Positions 1 to 10,426 are shown, counted from the first letter of the stretch. The stretch is DNA of 59,674 nt from Candidatus Yonathbacteria bacterium RIFCSPLOWO2_01_FULL_43_27 (GCA_001823545.1 MHUV01000007.1:1-59674), one strand, 5' to 3'. Notes: a model not told the origin generated them from the sequence alone. Numbers and translations are program-made.

Positions 1-1
1 G

Positions 2-247
2 CCTGATTGCCAAAAGCATACACGGGCCGATAGACTTATAGAGCGACGATGGATCGGTTCGCTTATGAAGCTCTCTCCGTATCAACAAAAGAAAAAAGAC
101 GACGAAAAAAAGAAAGCTGTTGCTCTCTACGAACAGGGTTTTTCAACCCGGGCGGTTTCTCTGTTGCTAAAAAAATTGGGCATCAGGAAAAGCCACACAT
201 GGGTCGCCGAGCTTATTAGAGCTGAAGGGCAGGGGAGGCTCCCCTAA
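2..247 (+). CDS. 3' end of an ORF open at the window edge; basic HTH-like C-terminus, hypothetical
   Basis: The frame is open upstream of the listed ATG at 65 (PDCQKHTRADRLIERRWIGSLMKLSPYQQKKK...), so the gene is probably truncated by the window start. Confidence 0.5.
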   Translation, partial: PDCQKHTRADRLIERRWIGSLMKLSPYQQKKKDDEKKKAVALYEQGFSTRAVSLLLKKLGIRKSHTWVAELIRAEGQGRLP

Positions 248-543
248 TAGTTTATCCACTTACCCACTTTACAAAATTTTACAGACGGTCTATCGTATGG
301 GTAAGGCTCCCACAAAAAGCCCCAGCACATTGACAACAGAATAGGTGACACCAGGATCAAGATTGTTTTTGAGACTGATGCACTGCGAACTTAATTTTTT
401 GATACGTTTGAGAGAGGGAAGCCCGCAATTCGCGGGATTAAATAATATCCTCTAACGTCGCACAATATATCTTTTGCGACATTGAGTACACAAATAAAGG
501 GTTCCTTAGAAGAGACCCTTAAAGCTCCCCCAGAGGAATTCAC

Positions 544-726
544 TTAAAGGTATAAGTACCCTGTCCACGCGACAACAAAAATATTCCATACTTTTTGAAA
601 TCCTGGGTTCTCCATAATGTTTCCTACGATTGATCTGAGGTCTACATTAAAATAAATCAGCGCACCAAAAATAATTACCGCAAGAATTAAAATATTTGCA
701 CTTCCACGATTTGAGTTCTTTTTCAT
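544..726 (-). CDS. small single-TM hypothetical protein
   Basis: 60 aa ORF with one hydrophobic helix (ILILAVIIFGALIYF). Confidence 0.55.
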   Translation of the reverse strand: MKKNSNRGSANILILAVIIFGALIYFNVDLRSIVGNIMENPGFQKVWNIFVVAWTGYLYL

Positions 727-740
727 AATTATATTATATC

Positions 741-780
741 AAGTCCCGACCTTAACCCGAAATTCCCAAGGTCGGGACTT
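741..780 (-). terminator. hairpin terminator downstream of the M23 peptidase gene
   Basis: AAGTCCCGACCTT ... AAGGTCGGGACTT, 13 bp perfect stem. Confidence 0.7.
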
Positions 781-791
781 GTGGTGCGCTA

Positions 792-2066
792 TTACATATA
801 ATCCAGCAAGTCGAGGTACGCGTTCATAGCAGCCATCGGCATTGTATACATACGACCACTGCATGCCTTACTAGGAAGTGTCTTTACCTCAACTCCATCG
901 TTTGCATACACAGACACATGAAGGTGCGGGCCCGTAGAGTAGCCCGTATTTCCGCTATACCCAATGATAGTATCTGCACTCACGGTGTCCCCTTGCGCAA
1001 CTTTAATTTGAGAGAGATGACCAAATGTTGCCGCAAGTCCATTCTCGTATCGTATGAGCACCCACTTACCAAACGATGCGCCGGGACACGTTAGGTCAGT
1101 ATTACCTGTCCCTGCGACAGTGCCCTTTGCCATCGCTTTGACCTGCGTACCAATACTTGCACGAAAATCTACACCATTATGCGTACCAGAAACATAGAGT
1201 CGCCCTGATGCGCTTGTTTTGCCAAATTTCTGCGTAATGTACACACTATCAAGCGGAGGTGAAAATATTTTTGAACCACGAGTAGGGATCGAGGACGGGT
1301 CAAGAATAAACTTGAGTGTAGATTCATAGTCACTCAATTCTTTTTCAAATGCATCTTTGAGTGCAATTTTTTCTTTGAGAAGTTTGTTGTAGTTTGACTC
1401 TTTATTATTCGTCTGCGCGAGAAGTGCCGCATTTTTCTTTTTAGTATCTTCCGCAATCTTTTTACGATCACTTAGTTCCTCCTTCAATACTAATAATTTA
1501 TTTTTTTCCTTTTGTCGAATACCCTGCTTCTCCTCGAGCTCAATTTTAAGGTCTTTCAATATTTCAGTATTCAAACGCACGGTATTACTAAACTGTGTAA
1601 TTGCTTCAAGATCGTCCCAGAGGCCTGAAAACGACTCTTTGGAAAGTGCGATTTCGGTTAGACTACGTTCGTCGCGCTCGTATACCTCACGTATTGCTTC
1701 ATTAAGTGCTGCTTCATGGGTCGCAATCTCATCTTCTTTAAATGAAATATTACTGCTTAATTCTCGAATCTTAAGATCAGTACTATCTACCTTGGTTGAA
1801 GTAACACGGATTTCCGCATCAAGTTTTTTACGCGTGGTATCCAGTTCTGCAATAAGTGTTTTAAGAGATTTTTTGAGTGTCGTAATTTTTTCAAGATCAT
1901 TCTTATACTGAATAATCTCTTGTTCTATCTCTTTAATCTTATTTTCTGTTTCAGAAATTTTTACTCGCAATTCACCTTCTGTCTGTGCATACAAAAGAGA
2001 ATGCGCACTTAAAGAAAGTGTTCCGATGACAAGAAACAAAAATAATTTAAAAAAGAATGTTCGCAT
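792..2066 (-). CDS. coiled-coil M23 family peptidase (EnvC/NlpD-like murein endopeptidase)
   Basis: Signal peptide from MRTFFFKLFLFLV, long coiled coil, HNGVDF / GHLS / GPHLHV LytM motifs. Confidence 0.9.
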   Translation of the reverse strand: MRTFFFKLFLFLVIGTLSLSAHSLLYAQTEGELRVKISETENKIKEIEQEIIQYKNDLEKITTLKKSLKTLIAELDTTRKKLDAEIRVTSTKVDSTDLKIRELSSNISFKEDEIATHEAALNEAIREVYERDERSLTEIALSKESFSGLWDDLEAITQFSNTVRLNTEILKDLKIELEEKQGIRQKEKNKLLVLKEELSDRKKIAEDTKKKNAALLAQTNNKESNYNKLLKEKIALKDAFEKELSDYESTLKFILDPSSIPTRGSKIFSPPLDSVYITQKFGKTSASGRLYVSGTHNGVDFRASIGTQVKAMAKGTVAGTGNTDLTCPGASFGKWVLIRYENGLAATFGHLSQIKVAQGDTVSADTIIGYSGNTGYSTGPHLHVSVYANDGVEVKTLPSKACSGRMYTMPMAAMNAYLDLLDYM

Positions 2067-2070
2067 AATG

Positions 2071-3426
2071 CTATGACAATGGTGCCAAAAGTAATTGTCG
2101 TGCGAGCTCGATACGCTGAAGCGTGACTTCTTTGCCAAAAACTCCAGACAACGTAAATGGGTCTGGCGACTTGTCACGTCCCGAAAGCGCATACCGCATT
2201 GGCCACAACACATTTCCCTTCCCTACCTCGCTCGCATATCCCCAAAGGGCATCCTTGGTTGTCTCGGCAGTAAAATTATCAGAAGGAATTTTTTGTAATA
2301 TTTCTATGACTTTGTCAAGCTTTTGTCGCGTATGTTCTGCATCTTTGTCGTCTTTCCAGAAAAGTTCTTCTCGTGAATAGGTAGGGTGCTCAAAATAGTA
2401 TGCCACCTCTCCCCTCTCTGCAAGCGTAACAATTTCTCCAAAATGCGTGATGTGGTCAACAAGGAGCGGTACAATGAGTAAAAGTTTCTCGCGTGTATAG
2501 TGTGGGAGGGTCGTAATAAACGACGGCATAAATCGTTCAACGTACGCACACTGCTCTTCAATAGTAAGTCGTTTAATATGCTCTTTGTTAATCCAGTTTA
2601 ATTTTTCAATATTGAAGAACCCTGCACTTTTTTGTACACGTTCAAGGTCGAACAATTGCATGAGTTCTTCTTTGGTAAAAATTTCCTGCTCAGTGCCGGG
2701 ATTCCATCCCACCAAAGAAAGGAAGTTGAGGATCGCTTCGGGGAGATACCCTTGATCGCGATAGTATGTGAGTGGTTGCGCTCCACGACGTTTGGAAAGC
2801 TTTGATCGTTTTTCATCAACAACCAACGGCAGGTGTGCATACTGAGGCACAGAGAACCCGAGGGCGTTATACAACAATATCTGACGTGGCGTATTTGAAA
2901 TATGGTCTTCTCCTCGGATAATGTGCGTTACGCCCATTGATGCGTCATCAACAACAACCGCAAGGTGAAAGAGAGGCTCATCAATACGTTTTGCAATAAC
3001 AAAATCACCCAAATCAGTAGTATCAGTACTTATATCACCACGAATGATATCGTGGAATGTCACGCGTTGATTGGGATTTTTAAATCGCACGAGTTCACGT
3101 ATCTGACCTGAGCCATCCTTTGCCTCTTCGCGTGAAATGTACGCATTACCTGTATCAATGAGCTTCTGGAGTGCCTTCGTGTGTCCTGCCACGAGATCAC
3201 TCTGTCGGTACTGTGCATCATACTCTAACCCTAACCACGCAAGAGAATCCATAATATTATCTTCGTACTCCTTTTTTGAACGTTCACGATCCGTGTCTTC
3301 GATACGTACAATAAATCTTCCTTTATTTTTTCGTGCAAACAAATACGAAAAAACCGCGGTGCGATAATTCCCTCCGTGAAGAAATCCTGTGGGGCTTGGG
3401 GCAAAACGTGTGACGATAGTAGACAT
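2071..3426 (-). CDS. gltX: glutamyl-tRNA synthetase
   Basis: TRFAPSPTGFLHGGNYRTA (HIGH-like), KLSKRRG (KMSKS). Confidence 0.95.
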   Translation of the reverse strand: MSTIVTRFAPSPTGFLHGGNYRTAVFSYLFARKNKGRFIVRIEDTDRERSKKEYEDNIMDSLAWLGLEYDAQYRQSDLVAGHTKALQKLIDTGNAYISREEAKDGSGQIRELVRFKNPNQRVTFHDIIRGDISTDTTDLGDFVIAKRIDEPLFHLAVVVDDASMGVTHIIRGEDHISNTPRQILLYNALGFSVPQYAHLPLVVDEKRSKLSKRRGAQPLTYYRDQGYLPEAILNFLSLVGWNPGTEQEIFTKEELMQLFDLERVQKSAGFFNIEKLNWINKEHIKRLTIEEQCAYVERFMPSFITTLPHYTREKLLLIVPLLVDHITHFGEIVTLAERGEVAYYFEHPTYSREELFWKDDKDAEHTRQKLDKVIEILQKIPSDNFTAETTKDALWGYASEVGKGNVLWPMRYALSGRDKSPDPFTLSGVFGKEVTLQRIELARQLLLAPLS

Positions 3427-3430
3427 AATA

Positions 3431-4564
3431 TTATGGTAATGTTTGATGACGCATAAGCACCATGGTAATTTGCTCGGCAATTTTTTCTGCTGCATCCGTG
3501 CGGGTAAACTTTTTCGCAGATTCTTTCATTTCATCACGGCGTACAGTATCGCCCATCAAGCGTTCGATCTCCGCCATTAGTATATTTGGGGTAAGGTTTG
3601 CTTCCTCGATGACATTGGCACCACCTGCACGAGCATACGCAAATGCATTCTTGCGCTGATGATCAGCGTTCGAATTAGTTATGGGAATAAGAATCGCTGG
3701 TACGCCCCATGCAGCAATTTCAAAAATTGCAGACCCTGCACGAGAAATCACGATAGTCGATATTTCCGAAGCAAGCTTTAAAGAAAGTGCATCGAGGTAC
3801 CCATACACGTGATATCGTGACGCACCTGGGTTGCCAGCAAGAAGTCCATTTACTAAATTCTGCACTTCAACAGCGTTTGCTTCTCCGGCTTGATGAATGA
3901 CTTGGTATTTTTCTACCAGCCGTGGCGAAAGGGATACGATATTATTGTTAATTTTTTGAGCACCCTGAGAGCCTCCTAAAATCAAAATTACAGGAATATT
4001 AGGATCAAGTCCTAACTCTTTAAAACCATCCTTTCCTGTAGGGCGAATCACTTCCTCGCGAATTGGGTTTCCCGTAAGTGCCGTACGTCCTTCGGGAAAA
4101 GATGAGGCAGTTTCTGGATATGAAATTGCAACTTTTTGTGCAAATTTTCCTGCCCATGCATTTACACGGCCGGGTGCGCTATCGGACTCATGAATAATAA
4201 CAGGGATTCTAAAAAATCGTGCTGCCACGAGTGCGGGGAAACTTGCATATCCCCCTTTACTAAAAACAACATCGGGATACAACGAAAACATTTTAAAAAA
4301 TGCTTTGATAACACCACCCGCCATAATAAAAATATCAGTAATATTTTTGAATGAGAAATATGTTCGCAATTTTCCCGCAGATACGGGCAAGAACGTTATC
4401 TTGTTGTTATACAAGAGACGCTCGTTATACGGCTCAGTAGACATATAAAAAAGCTCCACGCGGGCAATTTTTTCGCGCTCAAGAAATGCATTCAATTTTT
4501 GCGCAACAGCAATTATCGGATAAAAATGTCCGCCACTGCCACCACCGGTAAAGAGGACTTTCAT
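3431..4564 (-). CDS. murG: UDP-N-acetylglucosamine--N-acetylmuramyl-(pentapeptide) pyrophosphoryl-undecaprenol N-acetylglucosamine transferase
   Basis: GGGSGGHFYPIIAVA N-terminus, GGSQGAQKIN, full length. Confidence 0.95.
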   Translation of the reverse strand: MKVLFTGGGSGGHFYPIIAVAQKLNAFLEREKIARVELFYMSTEPYNERLLYNNKITFLPVSAGKLRTYFSFKNITDIFIMAGGVIKAFFKMFSLYPDVVFSKGGYASFPALVAARFFRIPVIIHESDSAPGRVNAWAGKFAQKVAISYPETASSFPEGRTALTGNPIREEVIRPTGKDGFKELGLDPNIPVILILGGSQGAQKINNNIVSLSPRLVEKYQVIHQAGEANAVEVQNLVNGLLAGNPGASRYHVYGYLDALSLKLASEISTIVISRAGSAIFEIAAWGVPAILIPITNSNADHQRKNAFAYARAGGANVIEEANLTPNILMAEIERLMGDTVRRDEMKESAKKFTRTDAAEKIAEQITMVLMRHQTLP

Positions 4565-5670
4565 TTTTGTTGAGAAGTTTTAGAAATATTAAGCAGGAGG
4601 CCTATTTCAAGAAACGCAAACAGGAGTGCCGTTCCCCCATGACTCATAAACACCAGAGGCACTCCTGTTAGAGGAATGAGCCCGAGCATTGACGCAACAT
4701 TTGCAAATGATTGCGATACAATCAGTATAACAATTCCAACTGCTAAAAGTCCACTGAACATATCAGGGGTTCGATATGCAACTTGAATACCTCGTACACC
4801 AAACAAAAGAAAGAGTAGAATGATGAGCGAACCCCCTACAAAACCGAATTCCTCCCCTGCAACCGCAAAAATTGAATCTCCCGTAGGCTCAGGAAGTGAA
4901 CCAAATTTCTGAATACTTTGCCCAAATCCACGACCCGAAAGCCCCCCAGACCCGATAGCGATAAGTGACTTTTGAATTTGATAACTCGCCCCCTGAGGAT
5001 CACGTGAGGGGTCCAAAAATGTGAGAACGCGTTCACGAACATACGGCTTCACAAGTGCAAGCGTTCCCACCGCAAGAACTGAAATAATAATGAGGAAAAA
5101 GAAATATCGAATTTTTGTTCCTGAAGCCAAGAGCATTGCGCAAAGCGCCGCAAAAAGCACAGCAAGAGTCCCCGTATCCGGCTCACACAACAAAATGATT
5201 GCGGGAACTGCAATAACTATTCCCGTTAAACCAAGGGCGTACTTCACCGTACGAATACGATCCTTAAAAAGTGGTAGGAGTGCCGCAAAATAGATTATCG
5301 CACCAAGTTTCAGTGCTTCGGAAGGCTGGAATGAGGTGGTACCAAAAATAGAGATCCAGCGTTTAGCACCACCATGTTCAAATCCTACGCCAGGAACAAA
5401 CACGAGGAGCGTCAAAAAAATAGAGATTATGAAAATATGAATGGCGTATTTACGAACAAGTTTGAGAGGGGTATAGAGCGCTCCCACGAGCACCACACAA
5501 CCCAACATCAAACCGAGCACTACCTGATCAAACAAAAGATTAGTGAGAGAAAATCCCTTACGCGCAAAAAGTCCAAATGACGCCGATGTAAAAATAAAAA
5601 ATCCGCCAAGCGCGAGGATCGCAACAAGAACGAGGAGCACAATATCAATTTTTGAATTTTTTTTCGTCAT
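4561..5670 (-). CDS. ftsW: FtsW/RodA/SpoVE (SEDS) family peptidoglycan polymerase
   Basis: Multi-TM, conserved SEDS motifs, adjacent to murG. Confidence 0.9.
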   Translation of the reverse strand: MTKKNSKIDIVLLVLVAILALGGFFIFTSASFGLFARKGFSLTNLLFDQVVLGLMLGCVVLVGALYTPLKLVRKYAIHIFIISIFLTLLVFVPGVGFEHGGAKRWISIFGTTSFQPSEALKLGAIIYFAALLPLFKDRIRTVKYALGLTGIVIAVPAIILLCEPDTGTLAVLFAALCAMLLASGTKIRYFFFLIIISVLAVGTLALVKPYVRERVLTFLDPSRDPQGASYQIQKSLIAIGSGGLSGRGFGQSIQKFGSLPEPTGDSIFAVAGEEFGFVGGSLIILLFLLFGVRGIQVAYRTPDMFSGLLAVGIVILIVSQSFANVASMLGLIPLTGVPLVFMSHGGTALLFAFLEIGLLLNISKTSQQK

Positions 5671-6644
5671 TAATTATTTAGCCCAATTACCGTTTTTGCT
5701 ATCTTTCCCATGTCCTCAAAGCGTCCTTTTTGTGTAGAGCCAAGCACGACCGCAACAACAGGATGCCCAATACTTATATCAAAAATCACTACTAAATTAC
5801 CCCCTGCAAGATCAGTATATCCTGTTTTAGACGCCATCAACCCTGGAATACGGCCTGTGATTTCGTTGGTATTGATAAGGCTATGAGTAATTTCGCTTTG
5901 TGACACCATGCGCACATCCTTATGTGCGGTTATTTCGAAAACATCTGGATATTTTTTCCACAATACAGAAGCAAGTTGCGCGACATCGCGTGCTGACCCG
6001 AATCCACCCGCGCGTCGCACGAGCACCGATTCATTCTCAGTTTCTTTAATATCCAATCCTGATTCATTAGAAAACTCAAGAGAAACGAGGCCAAGCTTTT
6101 CAGCCTCATCATTCATCATTTGAATAAACCGTGCACGCGCAATAGAAGGTTCAATACTATCTTGCCCACCGCTTCCCACAAGACGTGAGACGGCCGTAGC
6201 AGCATCATTCGAAGAAACAAGGAGCATCATTTGTAAAAGATCACCCAAACGCCAGCGCTCGTCAACAAGAAGACCAGAATCCCCCTCTGTTAAAAGATCA
6301 TCGCCCGAAATCACCACGACCGTACTTTCGTTCATATAATCTCGCGCCGTAAGTGCGGTCATAAGTTTTGTAATAGACGCGAGGGGAAGTCGCTCGTCTT
6401 CATTTTTAGCAAACAAAATATGATTTTCAAGGAGATCGTATACATACACCGCATGCGCACCAAAAACAATATCTTTAAATTGATTTACTAACAATTTATC
6501 CTCTTCTAAAGGAATAGAGGACTCCTCTACCGATACCCCCGCTTGTGCAACATAAACGACTGAGAGCAATTGATGCAACCCTATGGTGAACGCCATCATG
6601 CCCCCAAGCACCAACAAAAGTTTATTGTGCTTCACTATCGGCAT
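5670..6644 (-). CDS. dacA: D-alanyl-D-alanine carboxypeptidase (S11)
   Basis: LPLASITKLMTAL (SxxK), SSNDAA (SxN), SKTGYTD (KTG). Confidence 0.88.
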   Translation of the reverse strand: MPIVKHNKLLLVLGGMMAFTIGLHQLLSVVYVAQAGVSVEESSIPLEEDKLLVNQFKDIVFGAHAVYVYDLLENHILFAKNEDERLPLASITKLMTALTARDYMNESTVVVISGDDLLTEGDSGLLVDERWRLGDLLQMMLLVSSNDAATAVSRLVGSGGQDSIEPSIARARFIQMMNDEAEKLGLVSLEFSNESGLDIKETENESVLVRRAGGFGSARDVAQLASVLWKKYPDVFEITAHKDVRMVSQSEITHSLINTNEITGRIPGLMASKTGYTDLAGGNLVVIFDISIGHPVVAVVLGSTQKGRFEDMGKIAKTVIGLNN

Positions 6645-7236
6645 CGTCAATTTGGTCAGGTTCTTCTTCATAGGTTTCTGTTTGTTTTTTATCTTCTTCT
6701 TTGAACGCATCGATCGTCGTATGCACATCTTCATATCCGGGTAATTCTTTTACGTTGCGTACACCCATATATGAAAGAAGTTCAAATGTGGGACGATAGA
6801 CGGTACTGCGCGACCCTCCCTCCTTACCTGCCTCTTCAACTTTTTCTATAAGCCCCCGCACAAGGAGTGCACGGAGAATATGATTCGAATTTACTCCTCG
6901 AATATAATTTATTTCGCTTCGCGCAATAGGCCCACGATACAAAACAATAGATAATGTTTCTAATCCTGCTCTTCCAAGGTCTTTGTTTAATTCATCCTTG
7001 ACGAGCGCCTCGATCATCTGCCCCATCTCTGGCGCGGTACCAAGCGTTACTTCATCCTCGATTTGCACCAACACAATTCCACGCCCTTGCAGTGTGCGTT
7101 CGAGAGAAGTAAGCGCTTCGCGTGCCGCCTCCTCGGAAACCTTGAGCGTTTCAGCTAAAAAACGTACCGATACAGGCTCTCCTTTATAGAAAAGTAATGC
7201 TTCTATGCGCGATGAAATATCTGACGTATCATCCAT
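6622..7236 (-). CDS. scpB: segregation and condensation protein B
   Basis: ScpB winged-helix pattern (ALLFYKGEPVSVRFLAETL; RGPIARSEINYIRGVNS). Confidence 0.92.
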   Translation of the reverse strand: MDDTSDISSRIEALLFYKGEPVSVRFLAETLKVSEEAAREALTSLERTLQGRGIVLVQIEDEVTLGTAPEMGQMIEALVKDELNKDLGRAGLETLSIVLYRGPIARSEINYIRGVNSNHILRALLVRGLIEKVEEAGKEGGSRSTVYRPTFELLSYMGVRNVKELPGYEDVHTTIDAFKEEDKKQTETYEEEPDQIDDADSEAQ

Positions 7237-7311
7237 TTTTTCATTTTATCACAACTGACACTATCTTTCTACGGTAAATGACAGATTATTATTGGCGTGA
7301 TATTACAAGGA

Positions 7312-7680
7312 TTATTCACCGTTGCTATCAGGAATTATATTATTACGAAGAACATCAGGATCACCAGAGTCAGGGAGATCAGATTCAGGATAGAACTCCC
7401 CGAGTTCGCGATCACGGTCAACAAATTCAAAATCAGGAATTTTCCCCCGTGGTGCGCTGTCGTCATACTCAAGCGCAAGCTGTTCATTTTCCATTCGTTC
7501 AAAAAATTCCTCCCACTCTATCTCCTCCATCTCCGGTAAAAGTGGACCAAACGCGACGTGAATCATTTCAGTTGATTCTTTTCCATTTTCTTCAACACCC
7601 TTCACAAGTACCGGCACACCACCATACTCTTCTATCCATGATCTAATTTTTTCCTCACTTGTTGTGTATTTTATTGCCAT
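7312..7680 (-). CDS. hypothetical acidic protein
   Basis: 122 aa ORF between scpB and the DJ-1/PfpI gene. Confidence 0.65.
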   Translation of the reverse strand: MAIKYTTSEEKIRSWIEEYGGVPVLVKGVEENGKESTEMIHVAFGPLLPEMEEIEWEEFFERMENEQLALEYDDSAPRGKIPDFEFVDRDRELGEFYPESDLPDSGDPDVLRNNIIPDSNGE

Positions 7681-7690
7681 ATATTATGTA

Positions 7691-8218
7691 TTATTTTTTA
7701 CGTAGTACTTCTATAATTTTTTTACCAAAATCACGTGCGGCCGCTGGACCATGTGCGGTCACCACTACCCCATCCATCACGACCGATTCTTCTACTCGAA
7801 TAACACCATAGGTATCAAAAACACGTTGAAGCTCTCCGTCACCATCCCATCCTGTCGCGTGAACATTTTTCAAAACTCCCGCCTTTGCCAAAATGCGCGG
7901 TGCAATACAAATTGCACCATACGGATAATTTTCAGTCTGGTGCGCTTCCATGAAAATACGCGCGGTTTCGGTAGTATCTAAATATTCTAACGCCCCAGGA
8001 CCACCAATAGCAAACACGCCATCATAATCAGTGACGCGCACATCCGAAAGAGCGAGGTCGGGCATTACCTCGTCACCCATATGAGAATATGCCATTTCAT
8101 GAAGAGGGGCAGTCGTAACAACGTGAATTCCTTCATTTTGCAATACGTCTTTCGTGTCAAAATATTCTTTTGACTGAAATCCTTTTTGCGCAATAATGAG
8201 GAGTACCTTGTTCTGCAT
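7691..8218 (-). CDS. DJ-1/PfpI family protein
   Basis: VLLIIAQKGFQSKEY..., GAICIAPRIL nucleophile elbow. Confidence 0.88.
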   Translation of the reverse strand: MQNKVLLIIAQKGFQSKEYFDTKDVLQNEGIHVVTTAPLHEMAYSHMGDEVMPDLALSDVRVTDYDGVFAIGGPGALEYLDTTETARIFMEAHQTENYPYGAICIAPRILAKAGVLKNVHATGWDGDGELQRVFDTYGVIRVEESVVMDGVVVTAHGPAAARDFGKKIIEVLRKK

Positions 8219-8228
8219 ATGTTGTTAT

Positions 8229-8969
8229 TTATGAATTAAACTCTCCATATTTGGGTGTTTCTAAGATCCCTGTCTCCATATGAATATCATCACCGTGTGC
8301 ATGTTGGGTCACCGCAAGGACACCTTGCTTCACGAGCTCAAGCATCGCAAGGAAACTTACAATGACATTAACTTTTTCTGCCTTCCCTACTCCGGCAAAT
8401 TCACGAAAACTCATTTTCAAATTAGAGGTAATGCGATCCGTAAGGCGAGACATCATTTCGTCAAGAGAAATAACTTTCCTTACCATTACCTTTGGAAGCG
8501 AAACTTTTTTAGGAAAACGCGCAATCACATCACGTATTGAGGAAAAAATGCTTGACGTAGTGATTTCCTCACTTGGTACGAACAGTGCCTCACGCAAGCG
8601 AGTCTGCCCCTTAGGAAACAGCATATTGAAACCAAAGAGTTTCTTCACGTGAAGCGAAAGCTCACGAATGCGCTGATACTCCTTCAGGCGTGCTTCGAGC
8701 TCCGCAATGTCTTGTGTTTCTTCGGGGGTAAGACTGAGCGTTGGGAGGAGTGATTTTGATTTTATGAGAATGAGCGTAGACGCCACCATGAGAAAGTTTG
8801 ACACAAAATCTACGGGAAACTTTTCAAAACTTTTTAAATGCGCAACATAATCATCCGCAATCTGCGCAAGCGAAATCTCATTGATAAAGAGCTTACGCTT
8901 TTCAATAAGGTCGAGTAATAATTCGAGCGGCCCTTCAAATACTTTGGTTTTAATTTGGTAATCGGTCAT
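8229..8969 (-). CDS. scpA: segregation and condensation protein A
   Basis: YQIKTKVFEGPLELLLDLIEKRKLFINEISLAQIADDYV. Confidence 0.92.
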   Translation of the reverse strand: MTDYQIKTKVFEGPLELLLDLIEKRKLFINEISLAQIADDYVAHLKSFEKFPVDFVSNFLMVASTLILIKSKSLLPTLSLTPEETQDIAELEARLKEYQRIRELSLHVKKLFGFNMLFPKGQTRLREALFVPSEEITTSSIFSSIRDVIARFPKKVSLPKVMVRKVISLDEMMSRLTDRITSNLKMSFREFAGVGKAEKVNVIVSFLAMLELVKQGVLAVTQHAHGDDIHMETGILETPKYGEFNS

Positions 8970-9008
8970 CCATTTCATTTTACCACACCAATACACTAAA
9001 CAAAGATA

Positions 9009-9773
9009 TCAATTAATACCCTCCCGAAGTTTCTTTGTATATTTCTCCCCGCAATCATCTTCCAATTCTCCGAGAACTAGTTGGATTGATTTGTATTGCC
9101 CTGTCGGCAATAATGAAACATATTTATATTTTTTATATAGTGGTTTATAAAACCTCCTTAGTAAAAAGTGGAGTCCTTTATGCATTCCAGATAATATAAG
9201 GTCGCGTTTTTCATTTCTAATTTTGTTTAGAGCAAAGCTATTTTCTGGGCATCTAATATGAACAGTAAGAGGCCCTAATTCATTTCTAAACATTCGTACT
9301 GCTGACTGACGGATATTCCCGTTGTCGTGTTGTATCAGATAAAACAACCAAGGAAAAAGGAAATCTTGCTCGTTTTCTTTATCGTGCAAGAAATATATTA
9401 CCGATACCGCCATTACAAAATTCTCCTGTCGCCACCCTTCTTTTATATTCCTATATACCTCGTCCGCATTATTAACAATTTTTTTAATCTCAATATATTG
9501 CTCTTTTTCGCTTTTTGAACTATACAAAAGCTTGCGAACCCCTCTCGCCGCTTTACGACTAGATTGCTGATCTCCTTCTAATATTATTCTAAATAGATCA
9601 TTAAATGATTGCATAATTGTGATTGATGTCAAAATCGGCGGAAAAACGCTACGAGAAAAAGTCCCCTCTTTTTTCCTTTGAGTGATGAACGGCTCAAATA
9701 CTGTCAGTTCCACAGGTGTTACCACAGTATCTGATTGCGCTATTTGGTGCGTCGGCGCTTGTTGTCGCTTCAT
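9009..9773 (-). CDS. hypothetical protein, possibly helical-repeat
   Basis: 254 aa ORF; helical, no recognised domain; internal start at 9614 possible. Confidence 0.55.
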   Translation of the reverse strand: MKRQQAPTHQIAQSDTVVTPVELTVFEPFITQRKKEGTFSRSVFPPILTSITIMQSFNDLFRIILEGDQQSSRKAARGVRKLLYSSKSEKEQYIEIKKIVNNADEVYRNIKEGWRQENFVMAVSVIYFLHDKENEQDFLFPWLFYLIQHDNGNIRQSAVRMFRNELGPLTVHIRCPENSFALNKIRNEKRDLILSGMHKGLHFLLRRFYKPLYKKYKYVSLLPTGQYKSIQLVLGELEDDCGEKYTKKLREGIN

Positions 9774-9784
9774 CTTGCATATGG

Positions 9785-10426
9785 TTATGTATTACCTGAC
9801 CCTATTTTTTCTCGTTTTGGTAGCTTAATATGGATTCTTAATATTGAGGTTATCCGACCTATTCTATTTAAAAAAAGGATTGCTGGCTTAGATAATACAG
9901 GAAACCAAGTTATAAAGAAATAATGGATAGCATCTCCAACTGTAAAATTATATTCTAATAATGGTTCGAATCTAATAAACAACATCCCGCCTGTTCTGTT
10001 ATAACAAATAAACTTTAGCTGACGAAATCCATCTGAACCGATGCTTGCCGTAAGACTCCATATTCTTCGCGTAACATCACTAGATATTTTAACATCGTGA
10101 CCCACTCCTTCATCAAATGGGAAATTAGGGATTAACCATCCATTTTGATCTTCAACTCTAAACATAATCCACCCAAGTTTGTTTTCATCTGTTGGATAAC
10201 AAGTAATTCTTATTGATTTGATACGGTAGTGACGTTGCCTATCGAATGTAGTGCTAGATATGAATGGAGCTTCTCCTTCAACATACGGGCGTACAGATGT
10301 CTCGCTCCAAGAGTTTATGGTTGTTGTTCGTTTTATTGTTCGATTCCAACCAGCTATAGCCACCATCAAACCTATCACAGCTAAAAGTAGTTCGATAGAT
10401 GATATAGGAGGCGGGTCAGGTATCAT
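9785..10426 (-). CDS. hypothetical membrane-anchored protein
   Basis: N-terminal TM (IELLLAVIGLMVAIAGW), 213 aa. Confidence 0.6.
   Translation of the reverse strand: MIPDPPPISSIELLLAVIGLMVAIAGWNRTIKRTTTINSWSETSVRPYVEGEAPFISSTTFDRQRHYRIKSIRITCYPTDENKLGWIMFRVEDQNGWLIPNFPFDEGVGHDVKISSDVTRRIWSLTASIGSDGFRQLKFICYNRTGGMLFIRFEPLLEYNFTVGDAIHYFFITWFPVLSKPAILFLNRIGRITSILRIHIKLPKREKIGSGNT

Noticed and set aside
1639-1911. Plus-strand 90 aa ORF antisense to the M23 peptidase gene
   Set aside because: Ser/Arg-rich translation typical of the shadow frame of a coiled-coil gene; no independent support
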